This document shows, piece by piece, positions 14,638-23,938 of a stretch of DNA of 32,410 nucleotides. A program made the position numbers and the translations under genes. Each line of letters starts with the position of its first letter. The first letter of the stretch is position 1. This DNA is from Lachnospiraceae bacterium (GTDB taxonomy: Bacteria > Bacillota > Clostridia > Lachnospirales > Lachnospiraceae), in assembly GCA_016282915.1 (NCBI GenBank), contig JAEELW010000032.1, positions 1 through 32,410 on the forward strand. The letters run 5' to 3'. The notes below the pieces were generated by a model, which made no database searches, had not been told where the DNA came from, and saw only the letters and a list, made by a program, of their open reading frames with translations.

Positions 14638-17256
14638 ATGTTTAAGCTGGCAGCTGCGATACGGGAAAAAGAACATTCACATCCGCTTTTTTCTGTATGT
14701 CTGGCATCGGCGGTATTATCAGCAATTCTGTTAAGCATATGCTTTCTGATCGACGGCAGTTTCCCCGGACAGGAAAAGGCTTTTGTTTACGGCGACTATG
14801 CAGACGAATACCTTCCGTATTTCCGGCATTTCTGGAGTGCGCTTTTCAGCGGGGGCAGCCTTGAATACAGTTTTTCATCCGGCATGGGAACGCCCATGCT
14901 TACGGGCTATTCGGTTTTTATTTTCAGTCCCTTCAGTATCCTGCCGTATCTTATAAAGGATGTGCAGGCGGCAGCCTTCCTTTCCTTTATACTGAAAGCT
15001 GCCGTGTCGGCGGCATGTTTCACTGTATTATTACGGAAGGCCCTGAAATGCGACGGCTTCAGTTCACTGGTTTTTTCCCTTTTTTATGTTATGTCGTCCT
15101 ATATGATGATGTATTATGTGAATATCCATTTTGTGGATATTTTCTATATACTCCCGCTGATGATGCTCGCTATGCTGCAGCTGGTCCGTAAACAGAATGT
15201 CATTCCTCTGACGCTCTGTTATACCTATTGTTTTATCAATAATTTTTTTAACGCATATTGTGCCGGGATCTGGTCTTTTATCATCTATATCTGTTTCCTG
15301 TGGTATGGGGGTGTACGCGGGAAGGAACTGAAGAAAAATCTGGGTTTATACTTTTTCGGCGTGACGATCGCACTTCTTCTGGCAAGTCCCGTTCTTCTGC
15401 CGGCGGTTTTTTATGTGTTCGGCCACATGTCGGAAGGAAGCGATTTCTCCGTGATCCCGCTGCAGTCTCCTTTGAACTGCATGCTGAGTTTCCTCTTCGG
15501 CCGGCATAAATCCGGTATTTTTAATGATTTTCCCGCGCTTTACTGCGGCTGGCCGGCACTTCTGTTTTCTGCTGCCTTCTTTTTGCGGAAAGACAGAGAC
15601 AGACGCATGAAGATCTTTGCCGCGATACCCCTGCTGTTCCTTGTGATCTGTACACTCTGGCATCCGGCGTACCTGTTCATGCATATGTTCAACGAACCGG
15701 ACAGCTTTCCCTGGAGATTTTCCTATATCATTATTTTCATGCTGGTTTCACTTGCGGCATATGAATGCAGTAATGCCGTAAGAAGTTTCGGAAAGACGGT
15801 ATCACCTGCTGCGGCACTGATCGCGCTGATCCCGGTCGTGTCGGCCTATATCCTCTATCACTTTTCCTCCGGTAAAAATGACTATATACCGCTCATGCTC
15901 TTTGTCTTTAATCTGATCCTGGCGGCGGCGTATTTCTTTCTGGCCCATTTCCGGAAAGTCTTTTTCGGCCTGGTCATTACAGAACTTCTGCTGGCGGGGA
16001 CGGCGAATATCTCTGCGCTGCCCGATGAGCCTTACTGTCAGCAGGACGGCATTGAACGGCTGATGTCCCGGGATGCATATGTGGCGGAAAAACTTGGAGC
16101 TCTTGGAGAAGGGGAGCAGTATAACCGCTGGAGTATTCTTAATCCCAGGGGTTTTGGTTATGCTATGCTTCATGATTATAAAGGGATCAATTTTTTCTGC
16201 TCCTTTGATAATACGGCACTCTGGAAAGCACTGTATCGTCTGGGAATGGGCGCAAGACCGCAATGCTTTACGGATGACGGCCTGACCGAGTTTACGGATA
16301 TGCTGTTTTCCGTCCGTTACAAAGGCTGTCTCAACGAAGAAACAGATGAAGTTGAAGTATATGAAAATGAGTTGTGTCTTCCCATCGGCTTTGCTGTTTC
16401 GGAGGATCTTCCAAAATTCAGCGCGATCCACGATCCGTACGAAAACCAGCAGAAGCTTGCCGATGCCATGCTGAAACAGGATGTGAAGCTGTTTGATGAA
16501 CTTGATGTAGTGTTCTTTACGGAAGACTGCACGGAAAATACAGGAGAGAACGGAGAACATATTTTTACCAAAACCGGGGATAATGCGAATGTCACGTTTT
16601 TTGCGGCTCCGGAAGCGGGTAAGAGTCCGTATGTATACTTGGCGGCGGATCTCCGGTCGGGGAAAAATGACATGGCCAGCATCATATCGGGAGATCCGTT
16701 CCGGCTTTTCTCGAAGCCTTCCGTTCCGAATCTGCTCAGGTTTGCACCTACGGAGATCGAAGGATTATCGGCGGTAGCCATGCGTATGGAAGGGGAGAAC
16801 GGGAGCAGTGTCGTGATCAGGGATATCACAGGCCGTTCACTTGACCGCGCAGCCCTGGGCCCGGTGTATGATGAGCTGTCCGCCGGCGGGCTTCGGATTG
16901 ACCGTTTCACGGATACGGAAATACACGGAATGATCACGGCGGATACGGAACACCCGGTTTTATTTACCTCGATCCCGTACGATCAGGGCTGGCAGATCTA
17001 TATCGACGGTCAGGAAACGGAATGCTATCCGGTGATCGACGGGGCTTTTCTTGCCTGCAATATCGCTGCAGGGACACATGAGATAGAGATTGTTTACCGG
17101 GACCAGTCTTTTGTACTGGGCTGTGAAGCTGCGCTGATCGGTCTGCTGCTGTTTTTCGTCCTGCTGTATACCACACGGAGAGTATCCCGCGAAAAGAAAG
17201 CCGATGAGCGGAAGCCTGCTTCGGAAGAAATAACTGCTGACAATTTGCACAATTAA
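14638..17256 (+). CDS. YfhO family membrane protein (GT-C glycosyltransferase-like), copy 1
   Basis: An 872-residue polytopic protein. After the first helix (about 17-38) the outer loop holds the YfhO acidic motif YGDYADEYLPYF with D53, then SGMGTPMLTGYSVFIFSPFSILPY. About a dozen helices follow to around residue 450, then a large extracytoplasmic domain with IPYDQGWQIYIDG (from 779) and GTHEIEIVYR, then a last helix and a charged cytoplasmic tail. In Bacillus and Listeria, YfhO moves a sugar from undecaprenyl phosphate onto lipoteichoic acid; the substrate here is unknown. It lies between dprA and pilB on the same strand and has its own promoter. The start is the only ATG preserving the N-terminal helix, but its ribosome site is poor. 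Confidence 0.88.
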   Translation: MFKLAAAIREKEHSHPLFSVCLASAVLSAILLSICFLIDGSFPGQEKAFVYGDYADEYLPYFRHFWSALFSGGSLEYSFSSGMGTPMLTGYSVFIFSPFSILPYLIKDVQAAAFLSFILKAAVSAACFTVLLRKALKCDGFSSLVFSLFYVMSSYMMMYYVNIHFVDIFYILPLMMLAMLQLVRKQNVIPLTLCYTYCFINNFFNAYCAGIWSFIIYICFLWYGGVRGKELKKNLGLYFFGVTIALLLASPVLLPAVFYVFGHMSEGSDFSVIPLQSPLNCMLSFLFGRHKSGIFNDFPALYCGWPALLFSAAFFLRKDRDRRMKIFAAIPLLFLVICTLWHPAYLFMHMFNEPDSFPWRFSYIIIFMLVSLAAYECSNAVRSFGKTVSPAAALIALIPVVSAYILYHFSSGKNDYIPLMLFVFNLILAAAYFFLAHFRKVFFGLVITELLLAGTANISALPDEPYCQQDGIERLMSRDAYVAEKLGALGEGEQYNRWSILNPRGFGYAMLHDYKGINFFCSFDNTALWKALYRLGMGARPQCFTDDGLTEFTDMLFSVRYKGCLNEETDEVEVYENELCLPIGFAVSEDLPKFSAIHDPYENQQKLADAMLKQDVKLFDELDVVFFTEDCTENTGENGEHIFTKTGDNANVTFFAAPEAGKSPYVYLAADLRSGKNDMASIISGDPFRLFSKPSVPNLLRFAPTEIEGLSAVAMRMEGENGSSVVIRDITGRSLDRAALGPVYDELSAGGLRIDRFTDTEIHGMITADTEHPVLFTSIPYDQGWQIYIDGQETECYPVIDGAFLACNIAAGTHEIEIVYRDQSFVLGCEAALIGLLLFFVLLYTTRRVSREKKADERKPASEEITADNLHN

Positions 17257-17298
17257 GCGGGGGCTTTTTCGTCGAAACATAAAAATATGATCGAACAC

Positions 17299-17327
17299 TT
17301 TCCATTTCGGGTGTTTTGTGCCATAAT
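17299..17327 (+). promoter_or_regulatory. promoter of pilB-pilC
   Basis: TTTCCA (17299-17304) and CATAAT (17322-17327) are 17 bases apart, with TGC directly before the -10. Transcription would start near 17334, about 56 bases before the pilB ATG. Confidence 0.45.
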
Positions 17328-17389
17328 ATCGTCGTATGGGTCTGCGTATTTGGTAAATCTGTACATATATATCACAGGAGGGGGAAGTA

Positions 17390-19138
17390 ATGGCACTATT
17401 CGGAGCAAAAAAGCGACTGGGTGAACAGCTTGTTGACGCAAGGCTGATCACACCGGATCAGCTGGAAATGGCGCTGGAAGAGCAAAGAACCAGAAAGACG
17501 AAACTCGGCGAAACTCTGATGGCGATGGGTTTCATGACTGCCGACAGTTTCCGGACCTTTTTCAGTAACACAATGGGCATTCCTTCGGTTACGCCGCAGG
17601 AGATGAAGGCCTATGATCAGAGAGCGCTGGAAGTGGTGGGTGATGATCTGATCCGCCGGCACCAGGTGCTCCCGTACGCTTTTGATGAAGATAATATCAA
17701 TGCGATCCACGTGGCCATGGCAGAGCCGAACAACCTGGGTATCATCGATGATATCGAGATGACCAGCGGAATGGAAGTGGTCCCGCATTACGCTCCGCAG
17801 ACCGAACTGGCCGTGATCCTTGACAAGATCTATGGCAAAAAGAATAACCAGGAAGTGGTCGATGCCTTCATCGAAGAGCACAGATCGGAATTCGGTGATG
17901 AAGAGGAAAAAGAAGAAGAAGATACTGTAGGAGAAGCTCCTATCGTAAAGATCGTACGGAATATGATACAGCAGAGCGTGCGTGAGGGAGCCTCCGATAT
18001 CCATATCGAACCTTTGGAGAAGAGCCTGCGGATCCGCAGCCGTGTGGACGGCATGCTTCAGCAGGATGCGGAATATGCCCTGACCATGCTGGCGGCCATG
18101 ACCGCCCGTATCAAGATCATTTCCGGCCTGGATATCTCCGAAAAGAGAAAACCGCAGGACGGACGTCTCACCTATGTGGTGGACGGTGTCGAATTTGACG
18201 TCCGTGTTTCCATACTGCCTACCGTATACGGGGAAAAGACCGTCATGCGTCTTACCAAGAAACAGGGACTGACGCAGGAAAAGAAGTTCCTGGGTCTGTA
18301 TCCCGATGATGAAGCCCGTCTGGATGGCATCATGAACAACCCGCACGGGATCATTCTTGTTACCGGTCCTACCGGTTCCGGTAAATCCACCACCTGCTAT
18401 ACCGTTCTGAATGAATTAAATAAACCGGATGTAAATATCATCACCGTGGAAGACCCTGTCGAAGCAAATATCGCAGGGATCAACCAGGTACAGGTGAATG
18501 TAAAAGCCGGACTTACCTTTGCAACAGCGCTTCGTTCCATCCTCCGTCAGGACCCGGACATCATCATGATCGGTGAGATCCGAGACGGTGAGACCGCGCA
18601 GATCGCCGTACAGGCTTCCATTACGGGCCATCTGGTGATCAGCACCCTGCATACCAACTCTACTGCGGCTTCGGTCACCCGTCTGATCGATATGGGTGTG
18701 GAGCCTTACATGATCGGTGATGCCGTGGTGGGTATCATCGCCCAGCGTCTGGTGCGCCGTCTGTGTCCGAAGTGCAAAGCGGGGCATGAGGCGACCAGGC
18801 AGGAAAAGATCCTTCTGGCTTATCCCCAGGATCAACCGCTTACGGTTTATGAACCGGTTGGATGCGAAGCCTGCGGTAACGGTTATAAAGGGCGAAAGGC
18901 TATCTACGAGATCATGCCCATCAGCGCCTCGATCCGCCGTATCCTGCACGAAACGGTAACGGCAGAGCTGATCGAAAATGCTGCCGTGAGTGAAGGTATG
19001 AATACGCTCCGCATGGCAGGTGCGCGTAATGTTGTGGAAGGAGTTACGTCCATCGCCGAGATGGTACGTGTAGCTTATGATATGGATGCGCAGACCGAAG
19101 CAAATACCAGCGTGCTGGAAGAGGAAGCTTCGGTATAA
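17390..19138 (+). CDS. pilB: type IV pilus extension ATPase PilB with N-terminal MshEN domain
   Basis: A 582-residue hexameric ATPase that powers pilin polymerisation. Walker A is GPTGSGKST at 326-334, Walker B is DPDIIMIGEIRD at 388-399, and the His box is TGHLVISTLHTNS. A zinc tetracysteine is formed by C459, C462, C492 and C495, which marks PilB/GspE rather than PilT. The N-terminus holds two MshEN-like repeats: RLGEQLVDARLITPDQLEMA (9-28), ending at Q32, and KLGETLMAMGFM (38-49). MshEN domains bind c-di-GMP in several extension ATPases, including in clostridia. An acidic linker (about residues 170-185) precedes the ATPase core. AGGAGG (17376-17382) supports the ATG. pilC starts 24 bases after its stop codon. 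Confidence 0.97.
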   Translation: MALFGAKKRLGEQLVDARLITPDQLEMALEEQRTRKTKLGETLMAMGFMTADSFRTFFSNTMGIPSVTPQEMKAYDQRALEVVGDDLIRRHQVLPYAFDEDNINAIHVAMAEPNNLGIIDDIEMTSGMEVVPHYAPQTELAVILDKIYGKKNNQEVVDAFIEEHRSEFGDEEEKEEEDTVGEAPIVKIVRNMIQQSVREGASDIHIEPLEKSLRIRSRVDGMLQQDAEYALTMLAAMTARIKIISGLDISEKRKPQDGRLTYVVDGVEFDVRVSILPTVYGEKTVMRLTKKQGLTQEKKFLGLYPDDEARLDGIMNNPHGIILVTGPTGSGKSTTCYTVLNELNKPDVNIITVEDPVEANIAGINQVQVNVKAGLTFATALRSILRQDPDIIMIGEIRDGETAQIAVQASITGHLVISTLHTNSTAASVTRLIDMGVEPYMIGDAVVGIIAQRLVRRLCPKCKAGHEATRQEKILLAYPQDQPLTVYEPVGCEACGNGYKGRKAIYEIMPISASIRRILHETVTAELIENAAVSEGMNTLRMAGARNVVEGVTSIAEMVRVAYDMDAQTEANTSVLEEEASV

Positions 19139-19161
19139 AGTAACAGAAAGGGGAAGAAAAC

Positions 19162-20373
19162 ATGGCGCAATACGCATACCGGGTCATCACCCCGGCAGGT
19201 AAGGAAAAGAAAGGTGTACTGGAGGCAAAATCCAGGGACGCCGCAATGGTCATGCTGAAGCAGGACAAAAATGTGGTCGTCAGCTGTGAAGAAGCAACCG
19301 GCCTCAAAAAACCCGTTGACTTTCTGAGTAAGGGTAAAAAGATCAAACCCAGGGACTATGCTTTGTTCTGTCATCAGTTCCACTCCATCAATGCCGCCGG
19401 TGTGAGCGTGGTGGAAAGCTTTGAGATGCTGGCGGAACAGACCGAGAATGAGGCTCTGTGTACAGCCATCAAGGAAGTACATACCGATATCTCCAAAGGT
19501 GAGACGCTGGCCAATTCCATGAGAAAGCGCGGCGGTGTATTCCCCGAGATGCTCAACAACATGGTGGAAGCCGGTGAAGCTTCCGGTTCCCTGGATAAAG
19601 CCTTTGAGCGTATGGCGATCCAGTTTGAAAAAGAAGCAGCTCTGGAAGCCGCGGTCAAGAAGGCGATCACCTACCCGATCATCCTGGTCATCGTTATGGT
19701 CGCCGTTATCTTCATCGTCATGGTCAAGGTTATCCCGACCTTCATGAACATGTTTGAAGATCTGGATGTGGAAATGCCTGGGATCACCATGGCGGTCATC
19801 CATATATCCGACTTCTTCGTGGCCTGGTGGTGGCTGCTGCTCATACTGATCATCGGTATCATCTTTGGCTTTAAGGCGTATGCCGCTACGGATTCCGGAA
19901 AAGAAGTGACCTCTTCGCTGGCGCTGAAGATCCCTGTGCTGGGACCGGTAAAGACAAAGAGCGCCTGCGCAAGACTCGGCCGTACACTCTGTACCCTGCT
20001 TGGCGCCGGTGTTCCCATGGTGGATGCCATCGAGATCACGGGCCGTTCCATGGAGAATATGCTGTATAAGAGAGCGATGAAAGAAGCGAGGGACCAGGTG
20101 CTCCGTGGTGTGCCTCTTTCCAAACCTCTGAAGACCAGTGGCCTTTTCCCCAACATGGTAGTACACATGGTGGCCATCGGTGAGGAAACCGGTAATATCG
20201 AAGCGATGCTGGAAAACGTTGCAAACTACTACGAGGAAGACGTGCAGCTGGCAACCGAGCAGATGATGACGATCCTGGAACCCATGATCATCGTTGTCAT
20301 GGCTGTGGTGGTCGGTTTCCTGGTACTTGCGATCCTGTCGCCTATGTTCACACTGTACGATGCGCTGGGCTGA
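19162..20373 (+). CDS. pilC: type IV pilus inner-membrane platform protein PilC
   Basis: A 403-residue platform protein on which PilB and PilT act to add or remove pilins. It has two T2SSF domains, about 68-191 and 271-393, and three hydrophobic helices around 174-192, 220-240 and 375-397. The paired family motifs are visible as MVEAGEASGSLDKAFERMA in the first domain and MVAIGEETGNIEAMLENVA in the second. Length and layout are standard. AAAGGGGAAG precedes the ATG. It is co-transcribed with pilB and ends at a strong terminator. Confidence 0.97.
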   Translation: MAQYAYRVITPAGKEKKGVLEAKSRDAAMVMLKQDKNVVVSCEEATGLKKPVDFLSKGKKIKPRDYALFCHQFHSINAAGVSVVESFEMLAEQTENEALCTAIKEVHTDISKGETLANSMRKRGGVFPEMLNNMVEAGEASGSLDKAFERMAIQFEKEAALEAAVKKAITYPIILVIVMVAVIFIVMVKVIPTFMNMFEDLDVEMPGITMAVIHISDFFVAWWWLLLILIIGIIFGFKAYAATDSGKEVTSSLALKIPVLGPVKTKSACARLGRTLCTLLGAGVPMVDAIEITGRSMENMLYKRAMKEARDQVLRGVPLSKPLKTSGLFPNMVVHMVAIGEETGNIEAMLENVANYYEEDVQLATEQMMTILEPMIIVVMAVVVGFLVLAILSPMFTLYDALG

Positions 20374-20400
20374 GAAAAAGCAGGAATAAAGGAACAATAC

Positions 20401-20433
20401 AACGGAGCCGGAGTTTTCTCCGGCTCCGTTTTT
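20401..20433 (+). terminator. intrinsic terminator of pilB-pilC
   Basis: A perfect 13-base stem, AACGGAGCCGGAG (20401-20413) with CTCCGGCTCCGTT (20418-20430), closes a TTTT loop and is followed by T's to 20433. It is among the strongest terminators in the window. Confidence 0.95.
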
Positions 20434-20440
20434 CGGTGTT

Positions 20441-20469
20441 ATGACAGAGCGGGGGCATAGTGATATACA
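20441..20469 (+). promoter_or_regulatory. promoter of the second YfhO gene
   Basis: ATGACA (20441-20446) and TATACA (20464-20469) are 17 bases apart, with TGA directly before the -10. It lies immediately behind the pilC terminator. Transcription would start near 20476, so the in-frame ATG at 20441 would not be in the message. Confidence 0.5.
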
Positions 20470-20500
20470 CTGTAAAGATACGGCACGGGAGCACAGGCTC

Positions 20501-23197
20501 ATGACGGATAAAACGAAAACGGATGACAGATCGGTGAAGATGCAGATGAAGGAAAAAAAGAAGTTCATATTCCCTGCGTGTATCCTCTCGTTTCTTCTGG
20601 CGGGGGGGATCGTTACGCTGGCCATGTGTCTTCGCGGTATCTTTCCCGGGGGAGAGAATGCTGCGGTCTTTACGGATACCATGGATCAGATGGCTTCCAT
20701 GCAGGCGATGCTGGCCAGACAGCTTGTGAGAGGGGATCTGTCTTTTTATTCCCTTACTACGTCTCTCGGGCAGAATACGTCACTTTTATATGCCTTCTGC
20801 GCGTACAGTCCGTTTACCCTGCTTTATATCCTTATCCCGGATATCTATACGGCAACGATGCTTGGGCTGATCCTGAAGATCGCCTTGTCCGCGCTGTGTT
20901 TTCAACTTTTTCTGGAACGGGGGCTGGGCCATAAAGCATCGACAGCCGTCTTTTTCTCGCTCTGCTACGGACTTTGCGGTTTCCAGTTTGAGTATATGCT
21001 CTCGAGCAATCTTATGGATGCGCTGTATCTGCTTCCGCTGGTGATGCTGGCCCTGATGCATGCCCTGAAAGGAAAGAGTTTTCTTCCTCTTACAGCCGCA
21101 TATGCCCTGAGTTTCATGGTGCAGTTTTACAGCGGATATGCCATCGGCATCTTTTCGTTCGGGGCGTTGCTGATGTATCTGATCCGGCGGGACGGGAAAA
21201 CCCTTCTGAAAAAAAATCTCCGTTTTCTTGGAAAATACTTCATTTCCGTGCTCTGTGCAATACTGCTCAGTATGGTGCTTCTTCTGCCGGCCATCGTCTT
21301 CTTCATGAGCGGGACCGGCGTCCGTTCCGTATCGGGACGCAGTCTGGTTCTTCCATGGGATCTTCTGTATGCCATGCTTTTCGGAAGACCAACGTCACTT
21401 ACGACAGACATTCCGTTTATCTACTGCGGCATGCCTGTGGTCGTTTTGCTGATCCTTTATTTTGCGGGTAGTAAGACCCGGAAACGGGATAAGCTGCTTG
21501 CCGCGATCATGTGCCTGAGTCTGCCGCTCAGCCTTTATATCAGCCCCCTGTATGATCTGCTGCATGCTTTTAACCGCCCCGATGGCTTTACGGTGCGTTA
21601 CGCTTTTGTTTATGTTTTTCTCTTTGTAACGATCGCGGCTCATTCCTGCCGCATATACGGAGCTGCTGACGGTGAGAGGAAAAAACTGACGGTCATATCC
21701 GTGGCCGTTCCGCTGTTTTCGCTTTTGCTTCTCTTTCTGCATGCACGGTTCGGAGAGTATGATGAAGGAAAGGGAGTGGGATTTGCGTTTTACGGGATCA
21801 TATTGCTCGGGATCCTCTGGTGTGTATTGATCTTTGCTGTCAGGAAGAAAGAAGGGAGGCTGTTCCGTATCTTTGCGGCTTTCCTGCTCTGCGGGGAACT
21901 GACGGCCCAGGCTTATCTGAACTGCAGGGAACAGGGCATTACCGCATCGCTTTATCTGCACAGCTGGGACCGGCAGGTAAAGGAATTCGTTGCGGAGATG
22001 GAAGGGGATAAAAGCAGGCAGGATGTTATCTACCGCGGGCATCTTGTGAATTCGCCTTTCGAAAATCTGAGCGCCATGTATGATTATATGGGCATCGGCC
22101 AGTTTGCTTCCTCGAATTACAGTAAAGTGGGGAGCATGATGAGCAGACTCGGCGATGCGGTCATGACGATGCGTTATACGCAGGCAGGTGCGACGGATGT
22201 GACGGATATGCTTTTCGGGATCCGTTACCTCGGTTTTCTGACTTATGCCGATGATGCATCGCGTGAACCCGGCCCCTGCTTTGAGATCAATGAGCGTGCG
22301 CTGCCGGTCGGTTTTATGGCCGATGAAAGGATCACCGCACCAATGGCTTTTGATGGAAATCCGCTTGAGAACCAGAACCTGCTTTTGTCGGCACTTTGCG
22401 GCGAAAGCATAGAGGCATATAAGACTGCGGAGAAATTCGGCTATGAAGCGGAGGGAGCGGAATACAGCGCGACGGATAAAGCCTACGAGATACGTTCCGT
22501 ATCGGCAGAGAACTACGGGAGTGTGCTTTTCGGTATCACGGAAGAAGGGTATGAACACGCTTATATGTATCTGCGTCTCCTGCCCTACGGGGATGAAGTT
22601 GAGGAAAGACGGCTGGATGCGGACATGGCGATGAATGTATCCATGTATTCTCCGGCGGACCGGAAAGGCTTTGGCATACGCGAGGATTTTGTACGCAACA
22701 ATTCGATCATCGAAATGACAAAGGACGGTAATGCTTTTGTTGCACGGCTTGCGGTTTTTGACGGGCCGGAGAAAACGTACCGTTATACGGATCAGTACTT
22801 TTGTTATCAGGATGAGGCTGAGCTCGACCGTGCCTGTTCCATACTGGGCAGAAATACGTTTCATGCGGATACGGTAAAAGACTCTTATATCAGCGGAAAA
22901 GTCACGGCAACGGAAGAACAGCCGGTTCTGTTTCTGACGATCCCGTATGACCGCGGGTGGAGTGTGATGGTTGACGGAGAGGCGGTAAAGCCGCTTGCGG
23001 CAGTGAATGAATGCTTTATCGCGCTGCGCCTTTCGCCGGGAGAACATACGGTGACTATGGTGTTTGAGGCGGAAGGTGCCGCTGCCGGAAGGCTTCTGGG
23101 GCTTTCCGGACTGATATTTTTTTTACTGATATTTTATGCTGAGGTACGAAAAAAAGAACATAATGTGCATGAAACAAAAAAAATACGTCACCAGTAA
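20501..23197 (+). CDS. YfhO family membrane protein (GT-C glycosyltransferase-like), copy 2
   Basis: An 898-residue polytopic protein with a long charged N-terminus, a first helix at about 22-43 and an acidic loop with D59 (FTDTMDQMASMQAML). It shares the YfhO landmark AYSPFTLLYIL, about a dozen helices, an extracytoplasmic C-terminal domain with TIPYDRGWSVMVDGEAV from about 813 and a GEHTVTMVFE strand, and a last helix. The first acidic motif lacks the usual GD pair, so it may differ in substrate or activity. ATG 20501 is preferred, with GGGAG upstream and the promoter lying over the earlier ATG at 20441. ATGs at 20540 and 20546 remain possible. It lies between pilC and pilA and ends just before the pilA promoter. 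Confidence 0.85.
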   Translation: MTDKTKTDDRSVKMQMKEKKKFIFPACILSFLLAGGIVTLAMCLRGIFPGGENAAVFTDTMDQMASMQAMLARQLVRGDLSFYSLTTSLGQNTSLLYAFCAYSPFTLLYILIPDIYTATMLGLILKIALSALCFQLFLERGLGHKASTAVFFSLCYGLCGFQFEYMLSSNLMDALYLLPLVMLALMHALKGKSFLPLTAAYALSFMVQFYSGYAIGIFSFGALLMYLIRRDGKTLLKKNLRFLGKYFISVLCAILLSMVLLLPAIVFFMSGTGVRSVSGRSLVLPWDLLYAMLFGRPTSLTTDIPFIYCGMPVVVLLILYFAGSKTRKRDKLLAAIMCLSLPLSLYISPLYDLLHAFNRPDGFTVRYAFVYVFLFVTIAAHSCRIYGAADGERKKLTVISVAVPLFSLLLLFLHARFGEYDEGKGVGFAFYGIILLGILWCVLIFAVRKKEGRLFRIFAAFLLCGELTAQAYLNCREQGITASLYLHSWDRQVKEFVAEMEGDKSRQDVIYRGHLVNSPFENLSAMYDYMGIGQFASSNYSKVGSMMSRLGDAVMTMRYTQAGATDVTDMLFGIRYLGFLTYADDASREPGPCFEINERALPVGFMADERITAPMAFDGNPLENQNLLLSALCGESIEAYKTAEKFGYEAEGAEYSATDKAYEIRSVSAENYGSVLFGITEEGYEHAYMYLRLLPYGDEVEERRLDADMAMNVSMYSPADRKGFGIREDFVRNNSIIEMTKDGNAFVARLAVFDGPEKTYRYTDQYFCYQDEAELDRACSILGRNTFHADTVKDSYISGKVTATEEQPVLFLTIPYDRGWSVMVDGEAVKPLAAVNECFIALRLSPGEHTVTMVFEAEGAAAGRLLGLSGLIFFLLIFYAEVRKKEHNVHETKKIRHQ

Positions 23198-23199
23198 AC

Positions 23200-23227
23200 T
23201 TGAAAAGAAAAATTGAAATGTTATAAT
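23200..23227 (+). promoter_or_regulatory. strong promoter of pilA
   Basis: TTGAAA (23200-23205) and a perfect TATAAT (23222-23227) are 16 bases apart, with TGT directly before the -10. Transcription would start near 23234, giving a 63-base AT-rich leader that ends in AAGGAGG (23281-23287). Confidence 0.8.
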
Positions 23228-23296
23228 GAACTTACATTAAAACACAGGGGCGAAGAAAAGCCCATTAAAACAAAATCCAAAAGGAGGATATGTAAA

Positions 23297-23746
23297 ATGA
23301 AAAACAAAGGTTTCTCTCTGGTTGAGCTGATCATCGTTATCGCCATCATGGCGATCCTGGTAGGTGTTATGGCACCCCAGCTGATCAAGTACATCGAGAA
23401 GAGCAAGGTTTCCGCAGACACCCAGGCAGCTGATGCTGTACACAGCGCAGTGCTGACCGCTATGATGGATCCCGAAGTTGTTAACGATCCTGCTTACAAC
23501 AACAGCCCGGTTCTGAATGCAACCAACATGAGCGTTTCCTCTCTGAGCACTGGCGATCCTATCGGTTCTGCAGCACTTGAGATCCTTGGCGAAACTGCAG
23601 GCGCAGACGTTGTAAGCCGCTTAAAGAGCACCGGCGCTACCGACATCGTCTTCACCGCTGACAACAACAAGGTTTCCGTAGTTGTTACCGGTTCCGACTC
23701 CAGAGGTTCCAAGAGCGCAAGCGGTTTCGAAATCGTAGTACAGTAA
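23297..23746 (+). CDS. pilA: type IV major pilin precursor
   Basis: A 149-residue type IVa prepilin. The short leader MKNKG is cut after G5 by the prepilin peptidase, leaving a mature chain that begins FSLVELIIVIAIMAILVG with E5, the residue needed for assembly. The hydrophobic N-terminal helix is followed by KYIEKSKVSADTQAADAV and a globular domain rich in Ser and Thr, ending SGFEIVVQ. There are no cysteines, so no C-terminal disulfide loop. Two adjacent Asn-X-Ser/Thr sites occur in LNATNMSVSS. ATG 23297 is preferred because AAGGAGG lies nine bases upstream and this gives a normal leader. It is expected to be highly expressed, with its own strong promoter and terminator. Confidence 0.96.
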   Translation: MKNKGFSLVELIIVIAIMAILVGVMAPQLIKYIEKSKVSADTQAADAVHSAVLTAMMDPEVVNDPAYNNSPVLNATNMSVSSLSTGDPIGSAALEILGETAGADVVSRLKSTGATDIVFTADNNKVSVVVTGSDSRGSKSASGFEIVVQ

Positions 23747-23908
23747 GACAGATCGAAATCAAAAGTAAGATCCGCCCGGGTGAGATATCACCCGGGTGGT
23801 TTTATTTTACCTGTATAAAGATCGCAGAAGATCCGGACAGATGCGAAGTATGCCTGCCCGGAGAGCGTATCCGAAAACGCAGGCATTCGGTCCCGGATAC
23901 ACGGATCC
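23746..23908 (+). repeat. tandem imperfect repeat behind pilA, copy 1
   Basis: About 160 bases beginning agacagatcgaaa and including the pilA terminator, then a second hairpin, ATGCCTGC (23850-23857) with GCAGGCAT (23879-23886). It recurs at 23939-24096, 193 bases downstream, at roughly three quarters identity by eye. The whole span between pilA and the convergent YfhO gene (23747-24097, 351 bases) contains no gene, only these two copies and a 30-base spacer. Confidence 0.8.
23772..23808 (+). terminator. intrinsic terminator of pilA
   Basis: CCGCCCGGGTGA (23772-23783) pairs with TCACCCGGGTGG (23788-23799) around GATA, with one G-T wobble, followed by TTTTATTTT. It is 25 bases past the pilA stop and lies inside the first copy of a tandem repeat. 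Confidence 0.9.
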
Positions 23909-23938
23909 GGGATAAGCCGGCAGAATAATAGTGAATAA

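Noticed and set aside
17256-17275. AAGC-GGG-GCTT with T's after the first YfhO gene as a terminator
   Set aside because: The stem has only four pairs and a three-base loop; too weak to call.
20441-20500. In-frame ATG at 20441 as start of the second YfhO gene
   Set aside because: It lies inside the predicted promoter just after the pilC terminator and has no ribosome site.
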